DNA of 6,499 bases from Sphingomonadales bacterium (GCA_017304125.1 JAFKLV010000104.1:1-6499), one strand, 5' to 3'. Positions 1-5,207 are shown, counted from the stretch's first letter. Program-made: numbers and translations. The notes: generated from the sequence alone by a model not told the origin.

Positions 1-496
1 CCTCGGGCAATTCCTCGACCGCGCCGTCGACGACGATCACGTCATAAGGCGCGCCCGCGGCATGGCCCTGTTCGAGCGGCCCCTCGACCAGCTCGACCCC
101 GGCCACCCCGGCGAGCGCGGTGCGCGCGCGGGCGGCGAGATCGGCATCGCTCTCGACCGCGACGACATGGCCGACCAGCCCGGCGAGCACCGTCGCGGTA
201 TAACCCGTCGCGGCGCCGATCAGCAGCACCCGGTCGCCCGGCTCCAGCCGCGCTTCGGTGAGCAGCCGGCCGGTGGCGATCGGCAGATTCGCCGCACGCC
301 CGCCGCCCAGCGGCACCGCGGTGTCGCGATAGGCAAGCGCCGCAGCCTCGGACGGAACGAACGTCTCGCGCGCGACGCCGGCCATTGCGGCCACGATGCG
401 CGGATCGCTCACCGCATTGGGACGCAGCTGGCTCACCACCATTGCGGTGCGCATCGCCTCGAAATCAGTCGCCGGAGAAATGGTCGCGGTCATCAT
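1..496 (-). CDS. Protein-L-isoaspartate O-methyltransferase-like protein (3' end outside window)
   Basis: This is a SAM-dependent class I methyltransferase of the PCMT family, whose classic members repair isoaspartyl residues in damaged cytosolic proteins. The first 165 residues are visible and the C-terminus is cut by the left edge. Seen in order: an N-terminal helix with FEAMRTAMVVSQLRP (about residues 12-26), ETFVP (44-48), the SAM-binding motif I RVLLIGAATGYTATVLA (89-105), the acidic end of strand 2 in VVAVESD (111-117), and YDVIVVDGAVEELPE (151-165). Two adjacent ATG codons start the frame at 496 and 493. An AGGG stretch lies 4 and 7 bases upstream of them respectively, so 493 is equally possible. 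The region that reads roughly ISQP in canonical enzymes reads AANLP here (68-72), so repair activity is uncertain. A PCMT-family methyltransferase assignment is fairly safe; the true substrate is not. Confidence 0.88.
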   Translation of the reverse strand, partial: MMTATISPATDFEAMRTAMVVSQLRPNAVSDPRIVAAMAGVARETFVPSEAAALAYRDTAVPLGGGRAANLPIATGRLLTEARLEPGDRVLLIGAATGYTATVLAGLVGHVVAVESDADLAARARTALAGVAGVELVEGPLEQGHAAGAPYDVIVVDGAVEELPE

Positions 497-519
497 CTTA
501 CCCTGTCGCACAGCTGTTT

Positions 520-532
520 TATTGATGCAATA
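520..532. promoter_or_regulatory. 13-bp palindrome upstream of the methyltransferase gene, possible operator
   Basis: TATTG-ATG-CAATA is a perfect inverted repeat with 5-bp arms and a 3-bp spacer. It sits in a small AT-rich island about 24 bases upstream of the first ATG of the methyltransferase gene. Its place and symmetry fit a binding site for a dimeric repressor overlapping the gene's promoter. I could not assign convincing -35 and -10 boxes nearby, and the regulator is unknown. A short palindrome can occur by chance, more so in an AT-rich patch. Confidence 0.3.
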
Positions 533-594
533 CACTAAAGCATTCGCGCGGCTTGTATCGCGTCCCTGCGGCAACGCCAACTGTCGGCGCACGC

Positions 595-623
595 TTGACA
601 GCGGGCGAGCGCCGACGCATCAG
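595..623 (+). promoter_or_regulatory. Probable promoter of the tRNA-Cys gene
   Basis: A perfect housekeeping -35 hexamer TTGACA (595-600) is followed after 17 bases by CATCAG (618-623), which matches only three of six -10 positions. Transcription would begin near 630, leaving a leader of roughly 14 bases before the mature tRNA 5' end at 644. The perfect -35, correct spacing and position support the call; the weak -10 keeps confidence moderate. Confidence 0.5.
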
Positions 624-643
624 CCCGCCTCCACGAACATCGG

Positions 644-717
644 GGCCCGATGGCGGAGTGGTGACGCAGAGGACTGCAAATCCTTGCACCCGGGTTCGAT
701 TCCCGGTCGGGCCTCCA
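644..717 (+). tRNA. tRNA-Cys (anticodon GCA)
   Basis: The 74-base cloverleaf folds fully. Acceptor GGCCCGA (644-650) pairs with TCGGGCC (707-713). The D arm follows. The anticodon stem GAGGA (669-673) pairs with TCCTT (681-685) with one G-U pair, and its 7-base loop CTGCAAA carries anticodon GCA at 676-678. The T arm is CCGGG-TTCGATT-CCCGG. The discriminator base is T (714), as expected for tRNA-Cys, and CCA (715-717) is encoded. It decodes UGC and UGU codons. It stands alone, with no other tRNA adjacent. Confidence 0.97.
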
Positions 718-748
718 TCTTTCTGAAAATATTTGATTTTCTTAAAGA
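718..748 (+). other. AT-rich inverted repeat immediately after tRNA-Cys
   Basis: Directly behind the CCA end, TCTTT (718-722) can pair with AAAGA (744-748), and GAAAAT (725-730) with ATTTTC (736-741) around the loop ATTTG. A 2-by-2 internal mismatch separates the two stems. The island is strikingly AT-rich against its GC-rich surroundings. It may serve as the transcript end or 3'-processing region of the tRNA. It is not a standard intrinsic terminator, because the stem is nearly all A-T and no T-run follows it. Confidence 0.3.
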
Positions 749-756
749 AGGCATGG

Positions 757-785
757 GCACGCGCCCGGCCGCCGAGGGGCCGTGC
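757..785 (-). terminator. GC-rich hairpin, possible terminator of the small secreted-protein gene
   Basis: Downstream of the minus-strand stop codon (809-811), GCACG (757-761) pairs with CGTGC (781-785) and GCCC (763-766) with GGGC (777-780), with one bulged C and a 10-base loop. Read on the minus strand the hairpin is followed by the weak pyrimidine stretch CTTCTTT (741-747), after some ten non-T bases. It could end the transcript before it runs antisense into tRNA-Cys, but the missing T-run makes this tentative. Confidence 0.3.
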
Positions 786-808
786 ACGTGCCCGGCGCTC
801 AATCGCGC

Positions 809-1192
809 CTATTTCTTGTGCAGGCAGGCAGAATCATATTGCGCCACCGACGCGGTGTTGCGCGAATTCTGCGGCTGCTGGCCGGCATAGACCGACCCGG
901 CCTTGCCGGTCGGATCGAAGGCCGATCCCGGCGCGGCGGCGGCATTGCCCGGCGTGGTCGGCGCGCTCGCGCTGCCGCAACTCGCGCTGGGCTGGCCGGT
1001 GGCATGGGTCGGGCCGTTCATATGGTTCCAGCCGGTTCCGTTGGTTGGCCCGAGCGGCATATGCGTGGCGGGCGTGGTCGCCGGGCTCGCCATTGTCGGC
1101 ATCGCGACATGCCCACCGCGCTGCGCCACTGCAAAAGCCGGCAGGACGAGCGCGACTGTGCCGAGAGCGATCAGCCAAGGTTTCGGTTTCAT
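809..1192 (-). CDS. Small secreted hypothetical protein with His/Met residues
   Basis: I do not recognise this 127-residue family. A Sec signal peptide is clear: basic start MKPKPW, a hydrophobic core at about 7-22, and a likely cleavage after AVA at residue 23. The mature part is low-complexity, rich in Pro, Ala, Thr, Gly and Asn. It holds H28, H44, H57, H63 and H125, M31, M34, M45 and M58, and two cysteines (C72, C123) that could form a disulfide in the periplasm. The C-terminus, SVAQYDSACLHKK, looks like the most ordered part. A good ribosome site, GAGGAGA (1199-1205), lies 6 bases before the ATG and fixes the start. Codon use is strongly GC at third positions, supporting a real gene. The His/Met pattern might bind a metal such as copper; that is inference only. 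Confidence 0.72.
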   Translation of the reverse strand: MKPKPWLIALGTVALVLPAFAVAQRGGHVAMPTMASPATTPATHMPLGPTNGTGWNHMNGPTHATGQPSASCGSASAPTTPGNAAAAPGSAFDPTGKAGSVYAGQQPQNSRNTASVAQYDSACLHKK

Positions 1193-1216
1193 CTTTCGTC
1201 TCCTCGCGATCCGGCG

Positions 1217-1232
1217 TCCGCAAAAACGCGGA
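1217..1232 (-). promoter_or_regulatory. Stem-loop just upstream of the ribosome binding site
   Basis: On the minus strand TCCGC-GTTTTT-GCGGA forms a perfect 5-bp GC-rich stem with a 6-base loop. It ends 11 bases before the GAGGAGA ribosome site of the small secreted-protein gene and lies within its predicted leader. It could affect mRNA stability or translation. A stem this short can also arise by chance. Confidence 0.25.
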
Positions 1233-1386
1233 GAAACTGGCCGGAACAGATCGCGATGCAGGCGCCGGCGACTAGCGTGCCCAACTTCCCTGCGGAGACA
1301 CGCATCGCCACTCGCCGAGCCGGTGTCGGCATCGATCAGGCGCGCGGTTCGGCTGCTGGCCGGATCGAGTCCGCAGCGCCGGGGTG

Positions 1387-1415
1387 ACTATATCACCACG
1401 CGGCATTTTCCCCAA
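1387..1415 (-). promoter_or_regulatory. Candidate sigma-70-type promoter for the small secreted-protein gene
   Basis: On the minus strand TTGGGG (1415-1410) is followed after exactly 17 bases by TATAGT (1392-1387), five of six matches to TATAAT. Transcription would start near 1380, giving a leader of about 190 bases before the ATG at 1192. The -10 and spacing are good and the -35 is only half consensus. I saw no better candidate closer to the gene. Confidence 0.42.
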
Positions 1416-1469
1416 CCGACACCGCCGGACGGAAACGGCGTTCCACCGCGAACGAACCGGCGCGGAGAC

Positions 1470-1500
1470 AAAAAAAGGGCGCCGATAACGACGCCCTTTT
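1470..1500 (-). terminator. Rho-independent terminator of the PEP-CTERM gene
   Basis: Read on the minus strand, AAAAGGGCG (1500-1492) and CGCCCTTTT (1481-1473) form a 9-bp stem around a 10-base loop. The T-tract runs seven bases (1476-1470), three of them beyond the stem. It starts 24 bases after the PEP-CTERM stop codon. It is the clearest terminator in the window. A shorter T4 on the plus side could give weak bidirectional activity. Confidence 0.9.
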
Positions 1501-1524
1501 GATCGTTTTGAAGCGGACCGGGTG

Positions 1525-2055
1525 TCAGGCGAAACGCACCTGCACCTTGCGGCGACGCATCGCCGCCCCGACCAGCCCGAAACCGGCGATCATCATCGCC
1601 CAGGTCGCCGGCTCCGGCACACCGCCGGCAACGACCCCGGAGACGCCGCCCGAGGTGGTCCAGCGCGTCCCGATGCCCTTTTGCGTCTCGCTGGTCGTCT
1701 GATCCAGCTTCGCGCCAAGCGCGGTCAGCGGCGATTCGAAATAGAGGTGCAACGTCCCGCCGGCGAAGCTCGCCGCCAGACCCTGTGCCGAGGTCCAGAA
1801 CACCGAGGTCGCATCGCCCAGCGTGTAGGTGGTGCCGGTGTAATTGCCATACGGCCAGCCGTTGTTGGTCGAGGAGGTGATCGAGAAGCCGATCAGCGTG
1901 GCGAGATCGTCGCTGGTGGTGAACGAGCCCGAAAGCGTTCCGCCGTCGACGAGCTTCACATTGTCGAGATTGAACACCACCGCGGCCGAAGCCGGCATGG
2001 CGGCGATCATCGCGGCGCCGGCCGACAGCACGGCGGCGAGAGCAAGCTTGCGCAT
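1525..2055 (-). CDS. Exported PEP-CTERM (PEPxxWA type) sorting-signal protein
   Basis: This 176-residue protein has an N-terminal Sec signal peptide (MRKLALAAVLSAGAAMIAAM, cleavage likely after ASA at 24). A beta-rich, Gly/Thr/Ser-rich body follows, beginning VVFNLDNVKLVDGGTLSGSF. It ends in a classic tripartite sorting tail: PEP at 147-149 in VPEPATWAMM, a short hydrophobic helix (about 153-166) and the basic RRRK (167-170), then a short extension to A176. Known family biology is that an exosortase cuts near PEP after membrane insertion and releases or anchors the protein at the surface, often with exopolysaccharide. No exosortase is in the window, and the body's function is unknown. The start at 2055 has TAGGAA 5 bases upstream. 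The frame is open further upstream to 2163, but those 36 residues precede a perfect signal peptide and are rejected. Confidence 0.92.
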   Translation of the reverse strand: MRKLALAAVLSAGAAMIAAMPASAAVVFNLDNVKLVDGGTLSGSFTTSDDLATLIGFSITSSTNNGWPYGNYTGTTYTLGDATSVFWTSAQGLAASFAGGTLHLYFESPLTALGAKLDQTTSETQKGIGTRWTTSGGVSGVVAGGVPEPATWAMMIAGFGLVGAAMRRRKVQVRFA

Positions 2056-2075
2056 ATCTATTCCTAATTTGCGAA

Positions 2076-2107
2076 CCCGGATCGGGAGAGCCGTTGCCGG
2101 CCTCCCG
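2076..2107 (-). promoter_or_regulatory. Stable, possibly alternating hairpin in the PEP-CTERM gene leader
   Basis: CGGGAG (2083-2088) pairs with CTCCCG (2102-2107) and GCC (2090-2092) with GGC (2099-2101). This gives a 9-bp GC-rich stem with one bulged A and a 6-base loop. The same CGGG can instead pair with CCCG at 2076-2079, so two exclusive folds are possible. The element ends roughly 10-17 bases before the ribosome site and about 20-28 before the ATG. No T-run follows on either strand, so it is not a terminator. A role in mRNA stability or translation is inferred. Confidence 0.4.
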
Positions 2108-2127
2108 GGCGCCCGCTCAATCCCGCA

Positions 2128-2156
2128 ACATGAACTGAAGATCAACTGACTGTTAA
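2128..2156 (-). promoter_or_regulatory. Weak candidate promoter for the PEP-CTERM gene
   Basis: On the minus strand TTAACA (2156-2151), five of six matches to TTGACA, is followed after 17 bases by TCATGT (2133-2128), three of six matches to TATAAT. Initiation near 2120 would place the whole leader hairpin in the transcript. The weak -10 makes this tentative; a sigma-54 or other promoter type was looked for and not seen. Confidence 0.25.
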
Positions 2157-2170
2157 AGCGCACCTTTTCT

Positions 2171-2186
2171 CATTTGCGCCAAAATG
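2171..2186. promoter_or_regulatory. Inverted repeat in the divergent PEP-CTERM/SulP intergenic region
   Basis: CATTT (2171-2175) and AAATG (2182-2186) are inverted around GCGCCA, and the overlapping TTTG-CGC-CAAA (2173-2183) is itself a palindrome. The element lies between two divergent genes, 29 bases upstream of the chosen SulP start and just upstream of the weak PEP-CTERM promoter candidate. It could be an operator serving either gene. No regulator is known and the symmetry is short. Confidence 0.25.
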
Positions 2187-2214
2187 GGACAGCGAGAGAC
2201 GGAATGGCGCGAGC

Positions 2215-3870
2215 GTGCGCCGGGGAATGCGATGCCCCCCTTTGTCGCGGCTTGCCAATGCATTGAAAGTGCTTAGCGTGCCGGCCATGGCGCGGGCCGA
2301 TGTGATCGCTGGCGTATCGGTCGCGGGGCTGTTGCTGCCGGAGGCGGTGGCCTATGCCAGCATCGCCGGGCTGGAGCCGGCACGCGCGATCGTCGCTGCG
2401 GTTGCCGGATGCCTCGCCTATGCCGCGATCGGGCGCAGCCGGTTCGCGATCGTCTCCCCCACCTCATCCTCCGCCGCGATCCTTGCGGCGGCGCTCGCGA
2501 CAATGGCGCATGAGGCGGTGCCGCGCGAGATTTTGGCGACGCTGGCGGTCGCGCTGGCCGGGGTGCTGTTCCTGATCGCCGCAGCGCTCCGGCTCGGTGC
2601 GCTGACCAGCTTTATCGCCCGCCCGGTGCTGCGCGGCTTTGCGCTCGGGCTCGCGGTCACGATCATCCTGCGGCAATTGCCCGCGATCGTCGGGATCGAC
2701 GTGTCGGGCGGCAATCTGCTGACGCTGATCACACGACTCGCCGAGACGATGCCCGACTGGCACCCCGCCTCGCTGGCGACCGGAGTGGTGTCGCTGGCGT
2801 TGCTGCTCGGACTGCGTCGCGTGCGCGGCGTGCCCGCGGCCTTCGTCGTGCTGGTGCTGGGGATCGGCGCCTCGCTGCTGCTCGATCTGCCGGCGTATGG
2901 CGTGCGGACGGTGGGCGATATCGCGATCACGCTGCGACTGCCCGAGATGCCCGATATCGGCTTCGGCGCGATCTCGCGGCTGGCGCAGCTGGTCGTCCCG
3001 CTGGCGCTGATCCTGTTTGCCGAAAGCTGGGGAACGATGCGCGCGCTCGCCTTGCGCCACGGCGAGTCGATCGATCCCGACCGCGAACTGGCCGCGATCG
3101 GCGGCGCTAATCTGGCCGCGGCGATCGTGCAGGGCATGCCGGTCGGCGCGGGCTTCTCCGCCGGCTCGGCGAGCGAAGCGGCAGGCGCTGCCTCGCGCTG
3201 GACGCCGGTATTCGCGGCGATCACGCTCGGGCTGCTCGCGTGGTTCGGCCGGCCGGCGATCGCGCATTTGCCCGATGCGGTGCTGGCGGCGGTGGTGATC
3301 GCCGCCCTCACCCACGCTTTGTCCCCCACCCCCTTCGTCCATCTGTGGCGGATCGGGCGTGACGAAGTGGTCGCCTTTGCCGCCGCCGTGGCGGTGCTGG
3401 CATTCGGTGTGCTCGACGGGATGCTGATCGCGATCGCTTTGTCGCTCGCCGCGCTGATCCAGCGCATGTCGACCTCGAACGTGCTCGAACTCGGGCAACT
3501 CGGCGGCGGGCATGATTTCGTCGACCTCGCGCGGCATCCCGATGCCAAGCCGGTGGCGGGCGTCATGGTGCTCCGCCCGTCCGAACCCCTGTTCTTCGGC
3601 AATGCCGAGCGTGTGCTGCGCGATGTCGAGCGCCGGCTGGGCAACGGGCGCTTCCTGGTGCTGAGCATCGAGGAAAGCTTCGATCTGGACAGCACGGCGC
3701 TCGATTGCCTGACCGAATTCGAGGACAAAATATCCCGCGCAGGCATCAGCTTGCGGCTGGCGCGGGTCCATGATCATATCCGCGACCTGTTCCACCGCGC
3801 CGGGCGCGACGATCTGGCCGCGCGAAGCAGCTACAGCGTGGCCGACGCGGTCGCGGCGATCAAACCCTAG
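2215..3870 (+). CDS. SulP-family inorganic anion transporter with C-terminal STAS domain
   Basis: This 551-residue inner-membrane protein belongs to the SulP/SLC26 family, whose members move sulfate, bicarbonate or other anions by proton or sodium symport or by exchange. Residues about 28-415 hold many hydrophobic helices. TM1 carries LLLPEAVAYASIAGLEP, with E43 where most relatives have Gln. The TM3 region has SPTSSSAAI (81-89). A later helix region has LILFAESWGTMRAL and QGMPVGAGFSAGS, typical of the TM8-TM10 core. Residues about 430-545 are a cytoplasmic STAS domain with DLDSTAL near 490-496. The substrate cannot be read from sequence. The start is uncertain: GTG at 2215 has purine-rich GAGAGACGGA about 11 bases upstream, while ATG at 2227 has GGGGA directly against it. 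The frame has no earlier ATG, GTG or TTG. It may head an operon with the next two genes. Confidence 0.93.
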   Translation: MRRGMRCPPLSRLANALKVLSVPAMARADVIAGVSVAGLLLPEAVAYASIAGLEPARAIVAAVAGCLAYAAIGRSRFAIVSPTSSSAAILAAALATMAHEAVPREILATLAVALAGVLFLIAAALRLGALTSFIARPVLRGFALGLAVTIILRQLPAIVGIDVSGGNLLTLITRLAETMPDWHPASLATGVVSLALLLGLRRVRGVPAAFVVLVLGIGASLLLDLPAYGVRTVGDIAITLRLPEMPDIGFGAISRLAQLVVPLALILFAESWGTMRALALRHGESIDPDRELAAIGGANLAAAIVQGMPVGAGFSAGSASEAAGAASRWTPVFAAITLGLLAWFGRPAIAHLPDAVLAAVVIAALTHALSPTPFVHLWRIGRDEVVAFAAAVAVLAFGVLDGMLIAIALSLAALIQRMSTSNVLELGQLGGGHDFVDLARHPDAKPVAGVMVLRPSEPLFFGNAERVLRDVERRLGNGRFLVLSIEESFDLDSTALDCLTEFEDKISRAGISLRLARVHDHIRDLFHRAGRDDLAARSSYSVADAVAAIKP

Positions 3871-3881
3871 GGGAAGAGACG

Positions 3882-4496
3882 ATGCAGGACTGCCCACCGA
3901 TCCTCCACCCGACCCCGCTCGACGAGCTGCGCCCAACGCAGATGACGGTCGGCAAACGTGAGGTCGCGCGCAAGCGCCGCGATTGGGAGGAGCGCTCGCA
4001 TGAGGCCGGCGGCGCATTCCTGTCGCATCATTTGCTGCCCGCGATCCTCGGGCCGAAACAGCGGCCGTGGATCATCGACAACCACCATCTCGCGGTGGCG
4101 CTGATGGAGGCGGGACAACAGCAGGTGCTGGTGCGGATCGTCGCCGATCTCAGCCATTTGTCGCGCGAGACCTTCCTGACGGTAATGGACAATCGCAACT
4201 GGCTCCACCCGTTCGACGAAAAGGGCGAGCGCAAGCCGGTGTCGGAGCTGCCCAAGAAGCTCTCGCGGCTGCGCGACGACCCGTATCGCTCGCTCGCCGG
4301 GCAACTCCGCCGCGCGGGCGGCTATGCCAAGGACGATACGCCCTATTCGGAATTCCTGTGGGCCGATTTCCTGCGCCACCGGATCAAGCCGGCTTTGCTC
4401 GAAAGCGATTTCGATACCGCGGTCGAAAAGGCGGTGACGATCGCGCGCGGCGCGGAGGCGGCCTATCTCCCCGGCTATGCCGGCCCGCACGACTGA
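3882..4496 (+). CDS. ParB-like nuclease-fold protein (ParBc_2 type), not a partition ParB
   Basis: The 204-residue soluble protein resembles the putative ParB-like nuclease family, often named chromosome partitioning protein ParB in genome annotations. Seen: DELRPTQMTVGKREVARKR near the N-terminus (about 14-32) and the signature WIIDNHHLAVAL at 63-74, with D66, H68 and H69 as likely key residues. It lacks the helix-turn-helix and dimer domains of true ParB and has no ParA partner here, so a chromosome segregation role is unlikely. The C-terminal half (about 110-204) holds NRNWLHPFDEKGER and FLWADFLRHRIKP and looks family-specific. The ATG is preceded by AGGGGAAG (3869-3876) overlapping the SulP stop codon. 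The 11-base gap to SulP suggests co-transcription and perhaps translational coupling. Its substrate is unknown. Confidence 0.82.
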   Translation: MQDCPPILHPTPLDELRPTQMTVGKREVARKRRDWEERSHEAGGAFLSHHLLPAILGPKQRPWIIDNHHLAVALMEAGQQQVLVRIVADLSHLSRETFLTVMDNRNWLHPFDEKGERKPVSELPKKLSRLRDDPYRSLAGQLRRAGGYAKDDTPYSEFLWADFLRHRIKPALLESDFDTAVEKAVTIARGAEAAYLPGYAGPHD

Positions 4497-4510
4497 TCGC
4501 GCATTGCACG

Positions 4511-4537
4511 GCCGCCGCGCCCGTCGCATGAGGCGGC
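4511..4537 (+). promoter_or_regulatory. Hairpin overlapping the response-regulator ribosome site
   Basis: GCCGCC (4511-4516) pairs perfectly with GGCGGC (4532-4537) around a 15-base loop. The 3' arm overlaps the last two bases of the GAGG ribosome site (4530-4533) and reaches to two bases before the ATG at 4539. If formed, it would hinder ribosome entry unless opened by ribosomes finishing the upstream gene. Similar GC pairing is common in such DNA, so this is tentative. Confidence 0.25.
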
Positions 4538-4538
4538 G

Positions 4539-5207
4539 ATGAGATTGCTGGTCGTCGAGGACAATATCGAGCTGGCGCAGGCGATCGGCGAGGCGTTCGC
4601 CGCGCGCCACCTGCATTGCGATCTGGCGCATAATGCGGGCGATGCGGAGATCATGATCCGCACGACGCGCTATGCGCTCGTCATCCTCGACCTTGGATTG
4701 CCCGACGAGGACGGGCTCGATCTGCTCAGGCGGCTGCGCGCGGCGCAACGCAGCGAGCCGGTCATCATCCTTACCGCGCGCGGCGAGGTGGAAAACCGCA
4801 TCCGCGGGCTGAGCGCCGGGGCGGACGATTATATGTCCAAGCCGTTCCACTTCGACGAGCTTCACGCGCGGGTGCTGGCGATCCTGCGCCGCGATTCGGG
4901 CTATAAGGACCGGCTGCTGCGCGCCGGCGCGCTGGAGCTGGACACCGAGGCGCGGCAGTTTCATGCCGAGGGCGCCGCGCTGGAATTTTCGGTGCGCGAG
5001 GGCGAATTGCTCGAACTGCTGATGCGCCAACCCAATCGCGTGGTGCCCAAGCGCGTGCTGGAGGATCAATTGTTCGGCGCGGGCGATTCGCTCGGATCGA
5101 ATGCAGTGGAAGTCTATATCCACCGCATCCGCCGCCATCTGAAGGACGCGGGCCTAGCGCTCACCGTCCAGACGGTGCGCGGCGTGGGCTATATGCTCCA
5201 GACCTGA
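4539..5207 (+). CDS. OmpR/PhoB-family two-component response regulator
   Basis: The 222-residue cytoplasmic transcription factor has a complete receiver domain (1 to about 118): acidic pair E7-D8, phospho-acceptor D51 in LVILDLGLPDEDG, switch residue T79 in VIILTARG, and K101 in DDYMSKPF. A winged-helix DNA-binding domain follows (about 124-222), with recognition helix SNAVEVYIHRIRRHLK (187-202) and the closing wing VQTVRGVGYML. All residues needed for phosphorylation are present. It resembles the QseB/PmrA/TctD group, but I cannot name an orthologue. The ATG has GAGG 5 bases upstream. It follows the ParB-like gene by 42 bases. No histidine kinase lies beside it in the window, since the next gene is convergent. 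Its targets are unknown; the adjacent efflux gene is a natural guess. Confidence 0.95.
   Translation: MRLLVVEDNIELAQAIGEAFAARHLHCDLAHNAGDAEIMIRTTRYALVILDLGLPDEDGLDLLRRLRAAQRSEPVIILTARGEVENRIRGLSAGADDYMSKPFHFDELHARVLAILRRDSGYKDRLLRAGALELDTEARQFHAEGAALEFSVREGELLELLMRQPNRVVPKRVLEDQLFGAGDSLGSNAVEVYIHRIRRHLKDAGLALTVQTVRGVGYMLQT

Larger units (their letters stand above)
1193..1471 (-). other. Long leader and intergenic region upstream of the small secreted-protein gene
   Basis: The gap between the start of the secreted-protein gene and the terminator of the PEP-CTERM gene contains no convincing protein gene. It holds the GAGGAGA ribosome site (1199-1205), a stem-loop (1217-1232) and a candidate promoter (1387-1415). 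A 47-codon minus-strand frame (1189-1332) overlaps the secreted-protein start as ATGA. It has only about two-thirds G/C third positions and uses rare codons (AGA, CGA, CTA, GGA), so I do not call it a gene. Confidence 0.5.

Noticed and set aside
62..538. Plus-strand 158-codon frame over the methyltransferase gene
   Set aside because: The minus strand encodes recognisable SAM-binding motifs; the plus translation is Arg/Gly/His-rich and motif-free.
644..717. tRNA-Cys as an attachment site for an integrative element
   Set aside because: No integrase, no repeated tRNA 3' end and no composition shift were seen beside it.
620..802. Minus-strand 60-codon frame containing EARPGIEPGCKDLQ
   Set aside because: It is the reverse translation of tRNA-Cys, a well-known false protein in databases.
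782..1502. Overlapping plus-strand frames of about 200 codons opposite the small secreted protein
   Set aside because: The minus frame has a signal peptide, a strong ribosome site and good codon bias; the plus frames have none of these.
2056..2163. 36-residue N-terminal extension of the PEP-CTERM protein
   Set aside because: It would bury a perfect signal peptide, whereas the internal ATG at 2055 has a proper ribosome site.
2418..4017. Long minus-strand open frames (442 and 517 codons) opposite SulP and the ParB-like gene
   Set aside because: They are antisense to clear protein families, have low-complexity Arg/Gln/Ser/Ala composition and show no domain. They are a usual by-product of high GC content.
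3867..5138. A 423-codon minus-strand frame opposite the ParB-like and response-regulator genes
   Set aside because: It is antisense to a textbook response regulator with all key residues; its translation is Arg/Gln/Ala-rich without motifs.
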